Shown here one piece after another: positions 1-5,619 of a stretch of DNA of 8,743 nt. Every line of letters starts with the position of its first letter. Position 1 is the stretch's first letter. The translations under genes were made by a program, and so were the position numbers. Below the pieces are notes generated by a model, which worked only from the letters and a program-made list of their open reading frames with translations, did no database searches and was not told the origin of the DNA. Location: contig CAKSHG010000083.1 in assembly GCA_934456315.1 (NCBI GenBank), positions 1 to 8,743 of the forward strand, in the 5' to 3' direction. This DNA comes from an uncultured Oscillospiraceae bacterium (GTDB taxonomy: Bacteria; Bacillota; Clostridia; Oscillospirales; Ruminococcaceae).

Positions 1-32
1 GTAAGCACGATCTTAAGCTTCAGATTGCCCAT
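1..32 (-). CDS. Start of an unidentified gene, cut by the left edge
   Basis: On the minus strand an AGGGGG ribosome binding site (plus 41-46) lies 8 nt before an ATG at 32-30. The open frame then reads MGNLKLKIVL and leaves the window. A second in-frame ATG at 38-36 is only 2 nt from the site and is less likely. The gene lies 69 nt downstream of the PilZ gene on the same strand, so the two may be co-transcribed. Ten residues are too few to name a family. A basic-then-hydrophobic beginning like this occurs in membrane proteins such as chemoreceptors, but that is only a guess. Confidence 0.4.
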   Translation of the reverse strand, partial: MGNLKLKIVL

Positions 33-69
33 TATCATATCCCCCTGAATTATATTTATCTGTCACCTG

Positions 70-85
70 ACGCGGCGCACCGCGT
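70..85 (-). other. Short hairpin between the PilZ gene and the left-edge gene
   Basis: Six perfect base pairs (ACGCGG at 70-75 with CCGCGT at 80-85) close a 4-nt loop. No run of T follows on either strand, so it does not look like an intrinsic terminator. It could be an mRNA processing or stability element in the intercistronic gap. Confidence 0.35.
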
Positions 86-101
86 TATGTGAAATAATAC
101 A

Positions 102-773
102 CTATTCCTGGTCGCTCTTTTTTGCGCGCATAAGGAGCTGTTCGTAATTTATGTACCTGCCGATAGCGTCCTCCTGCGCCGCGGTAAGCGACTCGAAGGC
201 GCAGCCGTATCCGGTGATCTCACCGTCGCTGCTGGTCTGCACTCTTAAAATAGTCGCCATCGTGTTCAGCCTGTATCCGTCCATCAGTTCGATGTCAACG
301 CACGCGCTGTCGTCCTGCTGGAACTCATACTGGCTGGTCATGAAGATCCCGCCGACATTGATATCGTGGATACTGATCGCAACAGGCTCCTCGAACCGTA
401 TCGTGTCATCATCGCGGACAATGAAAAGCGCCCTGCCGGACAGCTCCACCTTGATCTTGAAATACCGTCTGCGTTCCTCAAGCACCTGCGTGCTGTTGGA
501 CTTGATGAACGAAACGTTCATCTGCCGCTCGTGGGACATGGATATATCCCCGGCGTACTTTATGCGGTCGCCCGCCTTGGAATAAGCTATGACATAGACC
601 CTCACGCCGCGTTCAAGCTCGGGAAGATCCTTTCCCTTGATTATAAGAATACTCTCCTCGCTGGAATCAAGGTTTTTCGGGAACACAAAATTGCGTTCTG
701 CGGAAACGATCAGTTTTCCATCTTGGGCGAGTACATCTGTCTTGACTATCTTTGTACCAAATAACAACCGCAT
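102..773 (-). CDS. PilZ-domain protein (probable cyclic-di-GMP receptor)
   Basis: A soluble protein of 223 residues in two parts. Residues 1-95 form a beta-rich N-terminal domain like the flagellar-brake (YcgR/PilZN) type, and residues about 98-215 form a PilZ domain. The PilZ signature is visible: an ERRRYFK stretch at 100-106 in the place of the RxxxR motif, and DINVGG at 137-142 in the place of D/NxSxxG. These motifs bind cyclic di-GMP in the family. Here the second Arg is Lys106 and the Ser is Asn139, both mild changes, so binding is likely but not certain. No transmembrane helix or signal peptide is seen. I chose the ATG at 773 rather than the TTG directly before it (776), because the AGAGGA site (plus 778-783) is too close to the TTG; even the ATG has short spacing. 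The gene has its own likely promoter (899-928). Which output it controls (motility, exopolysaccharide or something else) cannot be seen here. Confidence 0.8.
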   Translation of the reverse strand: MRLLFGTKIVKTDVLAQDGKLIVSAERNFVFPKNLDSSEESILIIKGKDLPELERGVRVYVIAYSKAGDRIKYAGDISMSHERQMNVSFIKSNSTQVLEERRRYFKIKVELSGRALFIVRDDDTIRFEEPVAISIHDINVGGIFMTSQYEFQQDDSACVDIELMDGYRLNTMATILRVQTSSDGEITGYGCAFESLTAAQEDAIGRYINYEQLLMRAKKSDQE

Positions 774-810
774 CAATCCTCTTACTTAAAATAGTAAACA
801 GAGCAACCCT

Positions 811-836
811 GCCCGGACGCAGCGCGGCGCCCAGAC
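811..836 (-). other. Leader hairpin upstream of the PilZ gene
   Basis: In minus-strand RNA, GUCUGGGCGC (836-827) pairs with GCGUCCGGGC (820-811) around a 6-nt loop. This gives ten pairs, three of them G-U. The G-U pairs become A-C mismatches in plus-strand RNA, so the structure favours the transcript of the PilZ gene. It is GC-rich inside an AT-rich leader and ends about 37 nt before the start codon. No immediate U-run follows, so a classical terminator is unlikely. Confidence 0.45.
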
Positions 837-871
837 CCATAGATACCATCGAACAAACCATTGAAAAGAAC

Positions 872-889
872 AGTATTTGTCAGAATACT
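872..889. repeat. Inverted repeat near the transcription start of the PilZ gene
   Basis: AGTATT (872-877) and AATACT (884-889) form a perfect 6-bp inverted repeat with a 6-nt spacer. It sits 10-27 nt downstream of the -10 box at 899-904, covering the expected start of transcription. It could be an operator or a 5' end hairpin. Confidence 0.35.
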
Positions 890-898
890 CTTGTTTAC

Positions 899-928
899 AT
901 TATACAATAAACATTCCTTATAAATCAA
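899..928 (-). promoter_or_regulatory. Sigma-A type promoter for the PilZ gene
   Basis: On the minus strand, TTGATT (plus 923-928) is followed after 18 nt by a perfect TATAAT (plus 899-904). The expected start of transcription is near 892, giving a leader of about 120 nt before the PilZ start codon. Confidence 0.6.
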
Positions 929-1043
929 GTCATAATGTTGATTTTCTAATAATTGAACAAAATTTTTTATTATTTTTGGCGAACATAACAAAACCATATC
1001 CCATATAACTATGAAAGTTTCACATCATGCCCTATTCAGATCA

Positions 1044-1769
1044 TCATGCCTTTTTGACCTTTATCTTGAACCGCTTTCCGCAGCCTCTTGCGAGCCTGTC
1101 CCGCGCCTGCATGGGAGTTCCGCAGATGAACTGCGTCTTGTCGCAGATGATCGCGTCCAGCTTTTCGCCCTCGTCCATGTCCGGGAACAGATAGAAGCTG
1201 TGGCTGCACTCGTAAGCCCTGTAGATATTCTTATACGGGATTTCGATGACCCGCGCATTCTTATCCCGCAGCGCCTCGGAAACCCGTGCGGAAACCTCAC
1301 CGCGTTCCGGGACCGCCGCGCCGTCCGGCTCTGCGCTTTCGGGGGAACTGATGGTCAGCACGATGCTGTCGCCGCCGGAAAAATCAGCGCTGATGACCTT
1401 GCCGAAGCTGTTCTCCAGCTTGTCGGCGCGCTTGTTGAAATACTGTATCCGCATATTGTGCGGAAGCGTTGCGCAGACGATGAAAAGTACCGCGAAAACC
1501 GCACCGAGCAGCCATTCCGTACACCAGAACGCCGCCAGCATAAGCAGAAACAGCACCGCCGCCGCATAGTAGCATGCGGTCTGCAAAGGCCGCACCTTCA
1601 TCAGATACATGAAGTCCAAAAACGAGCGTATCCGCGCCATCGTGCATTCCGTTTCGCACACAAGCCTGCCGTTGTCCGGGTGCTTTTCGGAGTTCATCTC
1701 CTCGAACATCTTTGCAAGCTTTGATTCTGTCGATTCCAAAATTTCCTGCTGTCTTTTGCTTCTGAACAT
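1044..1769 (-). CDS. Two-helix membrane protein with a YcxB-like C-terminal domain
   Basis: A protein of 241 residues. Residues 1-58 are charged and helical. Residues about 64-82 and 86-103 are two hydrophobic helices joined by a very short turn, so both long ends should lie in the cytoplasm. The rest (about 120-236) is beta-rich. It ends with the pattern IPYKNIYRAYE, SFYLFPD, AIICDKTQF and then a helix (217-231), which resembles the YcxB-like / bacterial PH-like domain of small Firmicutes membrane proteins. That match is by pattern only, and the function is unknown. I chose the ATG at 1769 because AAAGGA lies 6 nt upstream; the GTG at 1784 is part of the leader. The gene is divergent from the seven-gene operon and has its own promoter at 1806-1834. 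Confidence 0.7.
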   Translation of the reverse strand: MFRSKRQQEILESTESKLAKMFEEMNSEKHPDNGRLVCETECTMARIRSFLDFMYLMKVRPLQTACYYAAAVLFLLMLAAFWCTEWLLGAVFAVLFIVCATLPHNMRIQYFNKRADKLENSFGKVISADFSGGDSIVLTISSPESAEPDGAAVPERGEVSARVSEALRDKNARVIEIPYKNIYRAYECSHSFYLFPDMDEGEKLDAIICDKTQFICGTPMQARDRLARGCGKRFKIKVKKA

Positions 1770-1799
1770 AATGATTCCTTTCACGGGCAGTATATCTCT

Positions 1800-1811
1800 T
1801 ATACTAGTATA
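1800..1811. repeat. 12-bp palindrome on the -10 of the leftward promoter
   Basis: TATACTAGTATA is a perfect palindrome that contains the whole -10 box of the membrane-protein promoter and the expected start of transcription. This is a position where a repressor would block the promoter. It could also be a chance product of the TATACT box. Confidence 0.35.
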
Positions 1812-1834
1812 TCACATCTCGCGCAAAAATGCAA
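1806..1834 (-). promoter_or_regulatory. Extended -10 promoter for the membrane-protein gene
   Basis: On the minus strand, TTGCAT (plus 1829-1834) is followed after exactly 17 nt by TATACT (plus 1806-1811). TGA stands directly before the -10, giving an extended TGnTATACT. Transcription should begin near 1799, about 30 nt before the start codon. Confidence 0.65.
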
Positions 1835-1866
1835 CGGAGATAAGAAAAATCTGCACAGATTTCCGT
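1834..1866. repeat. Nested inverted repeats upstream of the leftward promoter
   Basis: AAATCTG (1847-1853) and CAGATTT (1856-1862) form a 7-bp dyad with a 2-nt centre. Around it ACGGA (1834-1838) and TCCGT (1862-1866) form a second, outer pair. The dyad centre lies just upstream of the -35 of the leftward promoter and about 105 nt upstream of the -35 of the rightward promoter. It looks like a binding site for a dimeric regulator. No T-run is present, so it is not a terminator. Confidence 0.4.
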
Positions 1867-1906
1867 CATAATAACCGCCGCCGTCCGTCAATATGCACTC
1901 AATTTA

Positions 1907-1955
1907 TTACAATTTGGCTACAATTTGTTTCCAAACAGTTACAAAACGGCTAAAA
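1907..1955. repeat. Direct repeats upstream of the rightward operon promoter
   Basis: TTACAATTTGGCTACAA (1907-1923) and TTACAAAACGGCTAAAA (1939-1955) match at 13 of 17 positions, 32 nt apart, about three turns of DNA. Inside, TACAATTTG occurs twice (1908-1916 and 1919-1927) with an 11-nt period. Such phased repeats upstream of a -35 are typical of sites for OmpR-type regulators, one of which the operon encodes. The link is inference. Confidence 0.4.
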
Positions 1956-1960
1956 CTGTT
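1934..1960. repeat. Inverted repeat overlapping the -35 of the rightward operon
   Basis: AACAGTT (1934-1940) and AACTGTT (1954-1960) are perfect inverse complements with centres 20 nt apart, about two turns of DNA. The right arm shares its last two bases with the TTGACA -35 box, so a bound protein would compete with or touch RNA polymerase. Confidence 0.45.
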
Positions 1961-1987
1961 GACAATCCAGCCCGTTTGGAGTATATT
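1959..1987 (+). promoter_or_regulatory. Strong sigma-A promoter of the seven-gene operon
   Basis: A perfect TTGACA (1959-1964), a 17-nt spacer and TATATT (1982-1987) make a near-consensus promoter. Transcription should begin near 1993-1995, leaving a leader of about 62 nt. It drives the pseudokinase gene and, by the tight spacing downstream, probably all genes to 8698. Confidence 0.75.
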
Positions 1988-2056
1988 ATTATAGTGGTGG
2001 TTTGTGTATCGCCAACTTAATTAAGAAATATAAATATTGATATAGGAGAACAGCTA

Positions 2057-3802
2057 ATGATCAAGGAAACTTCACTTTGCATGGGCTGCATGAACGACAA
2101 GACATATGATGGTCCCTGCAAGCTGTGCGGATACAGCGACAACACGCCGAGTATCCCCACATATATGGCGCCCAAGACCTACCTTGCCGACCGCTATATC
2201 GTGGGCAAGCTGATAAGCTACAACGGCGAGGGCGCGGTATATATCGGCTACGACACCGCAGCAGGCGTAAAGGTGACAATCAAGGAATTCATGCCTGATA
2301 CGCTCTGCTCCCGCAAAAAGGGCGAAACGGACATAACTGTCGATCCCTCCGCCGCGGCGCTCTACAAGACCTATCTTTCGGAGTTCATCGACCTCAACCG
2401 CACCCTGATGAAGCTCCGGGGCATTTCCCATGTCCAGACGGTGCTTGACGTATTCTGCGAAAACAACACCGCCTATGTGGTATTCGAGTACATCAACGGG
2501 ATCTCCCTCAAGACCTACCTTGCAAATTCCTCCGGCGAAATAGCCTGGGAGCAGGCGAAGGAACTGTTTTCGCCGTTCTTCACGACATTGAGCCTTATCC
2601 ACTCCGCCGGGATAATCCACCGCGGAATATCCCCCTCCACGATATTCGTGACCGACAAGCTGGAGCTCAAGCTCACCGGGTTTGCCATCTGCGCGGCGCG
2701 CACCACCGGAACCGAAATACCCTGCGAAATGTACGCCGGCTTCGCAGCCCCCGAGCAGTACACCAACGAAATAAACGGTACCTGGACGGACGTCTACGGC
2801 GTATCTGCGGTACTGTACCGCTGTCTTACCGGCTGCACCCCCACCGAGGCGATAGCAAGAAACGGCACCAGCCTTATGGAGCCGATGATGATCAACCGGA
2901 ACATTCCCGCAAACATCTCCTCCGTGATAATGGCAGGTCTGAACATATCACCGGAATCCCGCATACGCACCGTGACCGAGCTGGTCGACCGCCTGTTCAC
3001 ACAGCCCAGGGCTGCCGAGCAGGCTCCCGCAGAAAAGGCAAAGCTCACCCGCAAGGAACAGAAGCAGCGCCGCGAGCGTAACAAGACCATCGCAGTCATG
3101 GTAGTAGCCGGAGTAGTTGTCGCGGCATTCATCGTACTGTTCGTGCTGACGCTCAACGGGACCCTCACCGGCGGTAACGGCCGTCCGTCAGAGCCTGAAA
3201 CCATGGAGGTCACTGCGGAAACCAGCGAGCCAGCCACCAGCCAGGCAGAATCCACGACCTCGCAGTCCCAGCCGGAACAGATCATCACGTCCGATACGAT
3301 AAAGATGCCCGACTTCTCCGGCAGAAACTACGATTACGAAACCGAGCGCTACGGCGGAACGTTTACATTCGTCCCGAAGTACGAATATTCCGACACCTAC
3401 GCCAGCGGACTGATGTACGACCAGAGCATAGAGCCCGGAAAGGAAGTAACCGCCGGAATAACCGTAGTCGTCAATGTCAGCAAGGGACCCAGCAAGGTGG
3501 CGCTCCCGGACTACACCGGACAGACCCCCGACAAGTATATAGCGGAGCTTAGCAAGCTGAACATCAAGTACTCCGTTGAAACGGAACGCTCCAACGAAGC
3601 GGAGGACGGGTATGTATTCAAGTGCAGCGTTGAGATAGGCGACCTTGTGGACGTTGAAAACGGTCAGGAAGTAACGGTATACTGCGCCGAAAATTACCCG
3701 CCCACAGACGAGCCATCTGACGGAACGTCAGAGCCGTGGTACACCGGCGAGGGAATAGCAGTAACAGAAGAATACAATACACAGGAAGTTGAGGAAAACT
3801 AA
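2057..3802 (+). CDS. Membrane Ser/Thr pseudokinase with zinc ribbon and two PASTA domains
   Basis: 581 residues. Order: zinc ribbon with C8-x2-C11 and C21-x2-C24; kinase-like domain about 45-315; basic juxtamembrane segment 328-343; membrane helix about 344-366; Ser/Thr/Glu-rich linker 376-412; PASTA domains about 414-478 and 480-544; acidic tail. The topology is kinase domain inside and PASTA domains outside, as in PrkC/StkP kinases that sense cell-wall muropeptides. The VAIK lysine (K76), APE motif (231-233) and D245 remain. The catalytic residues do not: HRD is HRG (G190), the metal-binding Asn is T195, DFG is TGF (T207), the helix-C Glu position is L113, and the first two glycines of the ATP loop are S54 and N56. 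It should lack phosphotransfer and probably acts as a sensor or scaffold; ATP binding is open. The ATG has AGGAGA 7 nt upstream. It is the first gene of the operon, 2 nt before pheA. Confidence 0.85.
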   Translation: MIKETSLCMGCMNDKTYDGPCKLCGYSDNTPSIPTYMAPKTYLADRYIVGKLISYNGEGAVYIGYDTAAGVKVTIKEFMPDTLCSRKKGETDITVDPSAAALYKTYLSEFIDLNRTLMKLRGISHVQTVLDVFCENNTAYVVFEYINGISLKTYLANSSGEIAWEQAKELFSPFFTTLSLIHSAGIIHRGISPSTIFVTDKLELKLTGFAICAARTTGTEIPCEMYAGFAAPEQYTNEINGTWTDVYGVSAVLYRCLTGCTPTEAIARNGTSLMEPMMINRNIPANISSVIMAGLNISPESRIRTVTELVDRLFTQPRAAEQAPAEKAKLTRKEQKQRRERNKTIAVMVVAGVVVAAFIVLFVLTLNGTLTGGNGRPSEPETMEVTAETSEPATSQAESTTSQSQPEQIITSDTIKMPDFSGRNYDYETERYGGTFTFVPKYEYSDTYASGLMYDQSIEPGKEVTAGITVVVNVSKGPSKVALPDYTGQTPDKYIAELSKLNIKYSVETERSNEAEDGYVFKCSVEIGDLVDVENGQEVTVYCAENYPPTDEPSDGTSEPWYTGEGIAVTEEYNTQEVEEN

Positions 3803-3804
3803 GC

Positions 3805-4938
3805 ATGGAGCTTGATTTAAGCGAGATCAGAAAGAACATAGACGCGATAGACGACCAGCTCCTGGAGCTTTTCAAGCAGAGAATGGGGCTGACCTGCCAG
3901 GTGGCGGAATACAAGGCAGCGCACAACATGGTGGTGTTCCAGAGCGAGCGCGAAAAGGCGATAATCCGCTCCGTGCGCGACCGTTCCCCCGAGGAGCTGA
4001 AAAGCTCCGCAGAATTCCTGTTCACCAATATCATGGATATATCCAAATGCCGCCAGAACAACGCGATAACCCCCGCGGTGAGCATTCCGCATGAAACGCA
4101 GATAAAGCGCTCCCCGGAGGTAGCGGTCCAGGGCATCGAGGGAGCCTACGGCCACGCGGCGGCGCAGAAGCTGTTCCCAGACGGCCGCATGAACTTCCGC
4201 GCAAGCTTCGCGGAGGTATTCGAGGCGGTCGAAAGCGGCAGCGCCGACTACGGCGTTATCCCGGTCGAAAACAGCACCGCCGGCGAAGTCACCGTCAACA
4301 TGGAGCTGCTCGAAAAGCACCATGTATTCGTAAACCGCACCGTTACCGTGCCCTGCACCCACGTTCTCGCCGCAAAGCACGGCGTAAGGGAGCAGGATAT
4401 CCGCATACTGTTCGGTCACGAACAGGCGATACGCCAGTGCAGCGAGTACACCACCTCCCGCCCGGAACTGACCATCATTCCCTACGCAAACAACGCGATG
4501 GCGGCGCAGATGGTCGCAGAGAACCGCAGCAGCGAGCTGGGCTGCATCTGTTCCCGCGAGTGCGCGGAAATGCACGGGCTGGACATCGTGAACCCCGCGA
4601 TAGCCGCCGACCCCAACAACGCGACAAGATTCTTCTGCATTTCAAAGGAAACCGAGGTCTACGACGGAGCGGACACTATCGCGGTATCCGTTTCCCTGCC
4701 GCACATCTCCGGTTCTCTTTACAGAATGCTGACAAAATTCGCGGTCAACGAGCTTGACCTCACCAAGATACAGAGCAAGCCGCTCCCGCTGGAATTCCGC
4801 ACCGAGGAGAACGAATTCATGTTCTACCTTGAGTTCTCCGGAAATATCGGTCAGCCGGTGGTGCTCCGCCTGCTGAACAACTTCCAGACGGAATACAGCT
4901 ACTTCCGCTTCCACGGAAATTTCCTCGCGGTGAACTGA
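3805..4938 (+). CDS. pheA: Bifunctional chorismate mutase / prephenate dehydratase (P-protein)
   Basis: 377 residues, the usual length for a fused P-protein. It converts chorismate to prephenate and then to phenylpyruvate, the committed route to phenylalanine, in the cytoplasm. Residues 1-88 are an AroQ-type chorismate mutase. By alignment from memory with E. coli PheA the active-site residues are R9, R26, K37, R49, E50, S80 and Q84, with Gln46 in the place of Asp48. Residues about 105-285 are the dehydratase: GIEGAYGHAAA (110-120), ENSTAGEV (155-162) and the catalytic NATRF (272-276). Residues about 290-372 are the ACT regulatory domain, with SGSLY (302-306) in the GALV position and QSKP (323-326) where most family members have ESRP, the phenylalanine-binding motif. 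The ATG lies 2 nt after the pseudokinase stop; GAGG at 3791-3794 can serve as its ribosome binding site. Confidence 0.95.
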   Translation: MELDLSEIRKNIDAIDDQLLELFKQRMGLTCQVAEYKAAHNMVVFQSEREKAIIRSVRDRSPEELKSSAEFLFTNIMDISKCRQNNAITPAVSIPHETQIKRSPEVAVQGIEGAYGHAAAQKLFPDGRMNFRASFAEVFEAVESGSADYGVIPVENSTAGEVTVNMELLEKHHVFVNRTVTVPCTHVLAAKHGVREQDIRILFGHEQAIRQCSEYTTSRPELTIIPYANNAMAAQMVAENRSSELGCICSRECAEMHGLDIVNPAIAADPNNATRFFCISKETEVYDGADTIAVSVSLPHISGSLYRMLTKFAVNELDLTKIQSKPLPLEFRTEENEFMFYLEFSGNIGQPVVLRLLNNFQTEYSYFRFHGNFLAVN

Positions 4939-4939
4939 C

Positions 4940-5617
4940 ATGCCGAAGTTCTCCGCTGTGATACTCGCAGGAGGAAGCGCCTCCCGCATGAACGGGATAA
5001 ACAAACAGCTCGCTCCGCTGGACGGGATACCGGTAGTGGTGCGCAGCGCACTGGCATTCGAACGCTCGGAGCAGGTCGCGGAAATTATCCTGGTAGTCCC
5101 CGCCGGGGAAGAAGAACGCTACACAGCGCTGTGCAGCCGGTACGGGATAACCAGGCTGAAAACCGCAGTCTGCGGCGGCGCAACGCGTTTTCTTTCAGTG
5201 AAGAACGCCCTTGCGCAGGTGTCCGCTGACTGCACGCACATTGCGATACACGACGGAGCGCGTCCGCTGATAGCCACCGAGGATATCGACCGCGTACTGA
5301 ACGACGCTGCGGAATACGGCGCCGCGATAGCCGCCGCCCCGGTGACGGACACGATAAAGCAGACCAGCGGCGGAGTGATAACCTCCACGCCGGACCGCAG
5401 CGCGCTCTACGCCGCGCAGACTCCGCAGGCGTTCCTGAAGCCGCTGTACCTTTCCTGTGTGGAAAGGCTCGGCAGCCGCGCCGACGAGCTTACCGACGAC
5501 AGCGCCCTGCTGGAACTCTGCGGCGAGCCGGTGCACATCACTCCGGTGACCGCCTGCAACATGAAAGTGACCCGTCCGCAGGACCTGGCAATAGCCGAAG
5601 CAGTTTTACGGAGGTAA
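4940..5617 (+). CDS. ispD: 2-C-methyl-D-erythritol 4-phosphate cytidylyltransferase
   Basis: 225 residues, normal for IspD. It joins CTP and methylerythritol phosphate to give CDP-methylerythritol, the third step of the MEP route to isoprenoids (and so to undecaprenyl phosphate, the lipid carrier for cell wall synthesis). Motifs visible: the nucleotide-binding loop AGGSASRM (10-17) with R16 and K22, GGATR..SV (79-87), HDGARPL (104-110), TDTIK (136-140), QTPQAF (160-165), TDDS (185-188), and NMKVTRPQDL (207-216) with the catalytic-type K209. The related ribitol-phosphate cytidylyltransferase TarI shares this fold, and the sequence alone does not fully exclude it, but the motif set fits IspD better. 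The usual partner ispF is not adjacent. The start is 1 nt after the pheA stop with a weak GGTGA site inside pheA, so translation is probably coupled. Confidence 0.88.
   Translation: MPKFSAVILAGGSASRMNGINKQLAPLDGIPVVVRSALAFERSEQVAEIILVVPAGEEERYTALCSRYGITRLKTAVCGGATRFLSVKNALAQVSADCTHIAIHDGARPLIATEDIDRVLNDAAEYGAAIAAAPVTDTIKQTSGGVITSTPDRSALYAAQTPQAFLKPLYLSCVERLGSRADELTDDSALLELCGEPVHITPVTACNMKVTRPQDLAIAEAVLRR
5610..5614 (+). promoter_or_regulatory. Ribosome binding site of the response regulator inside the ispD end
   Basis: GGAGG lies in the last two Arg codons of ispD, 5 nt before the ATG at 5620. This fixes the start of the regulator. Confidence 0.8.
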
Positions 5618-5619
5618 TT

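Larger units (their letters stand above)
774..1043. other. Intergenic region between the two minus-strand genes
   Basis: This 270-nt gap holds the PilZ promoter, the start-site inverted repeat and the leader hairpin listed separately. The part nearest the membrane-protein gene (about 929-1043) is AT-rich. Apart from a tiny TGAAAcTTTCA dyad near 1013-1023 it shows no structured terminator. Read-through from the upstream gene is therefore possible. Confidence 0.5.
1770..2056. other. Divergent intergenic control region
   Basis: This 287-nt AT-rich gap separates the leftward membrane-protein gene from the rightward operon. It carries one good promoter in each direction and the repeats listed separately. 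Short ORFs here have no ribosome binding site and are not called as genes. Confidence 0.7.

Noticed and set aside
366..764. Plus-strand open frame opposite the PilZ gene
   Set aside because: It is the complement of a well-supported PilZ gene and has no start signals of its own.
667..861. Minus-strand frame overlapping the PilZ start in another frame
   Set aside because: It has no ribosome binding site, and its GC-rich part coincides with the leader hairpin, which explains the composition better.
782..892. Cyclic-di-GMP riboswitch in the PilZ leader
   Set aside because: I looked for the conserved core elements of the known class I motif and did not find them; only a simple hairpin is supported.
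782..997. Small minus-strand frame (71 codons) upstream of the PilZ gene
   Set aside because: It runs straight across the -35 and -10 of the PilZ promoter, has only a weak GGGA near the start, and shows no recognisable domain.
929..1043. Intrinsic terminator after the membrane-protein gene
   Set aside because: The only dyad there (TGAAAcTTTCA) has a one-base loop and no proper stem; the T/A runs near 961-977 are not preceded by a GC-rich hairpin.
1011..1724. Long plus-strand open frame opposite the membrane-protein gene
   Set aside because: No ribosome binding site and no domain pattern; its Arg/His-rich product is typical of the complement of a GC-rich gene, and the minus-strand gene has a promoter, start site and plausible fold.
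1770..1784. GTG start for the membrane-protein gene
   Set aside because: The ribosome binding site AAAGGA lies between this GTG and the ATG at 1769, so the ATG is the start.
3817..4575. Minus-strand open frame opposite pheA
   Set aside because: pheA shows complete family motifs; the complement frame has low-complexity Val/Ala/Arg content and no ribosome binding site.
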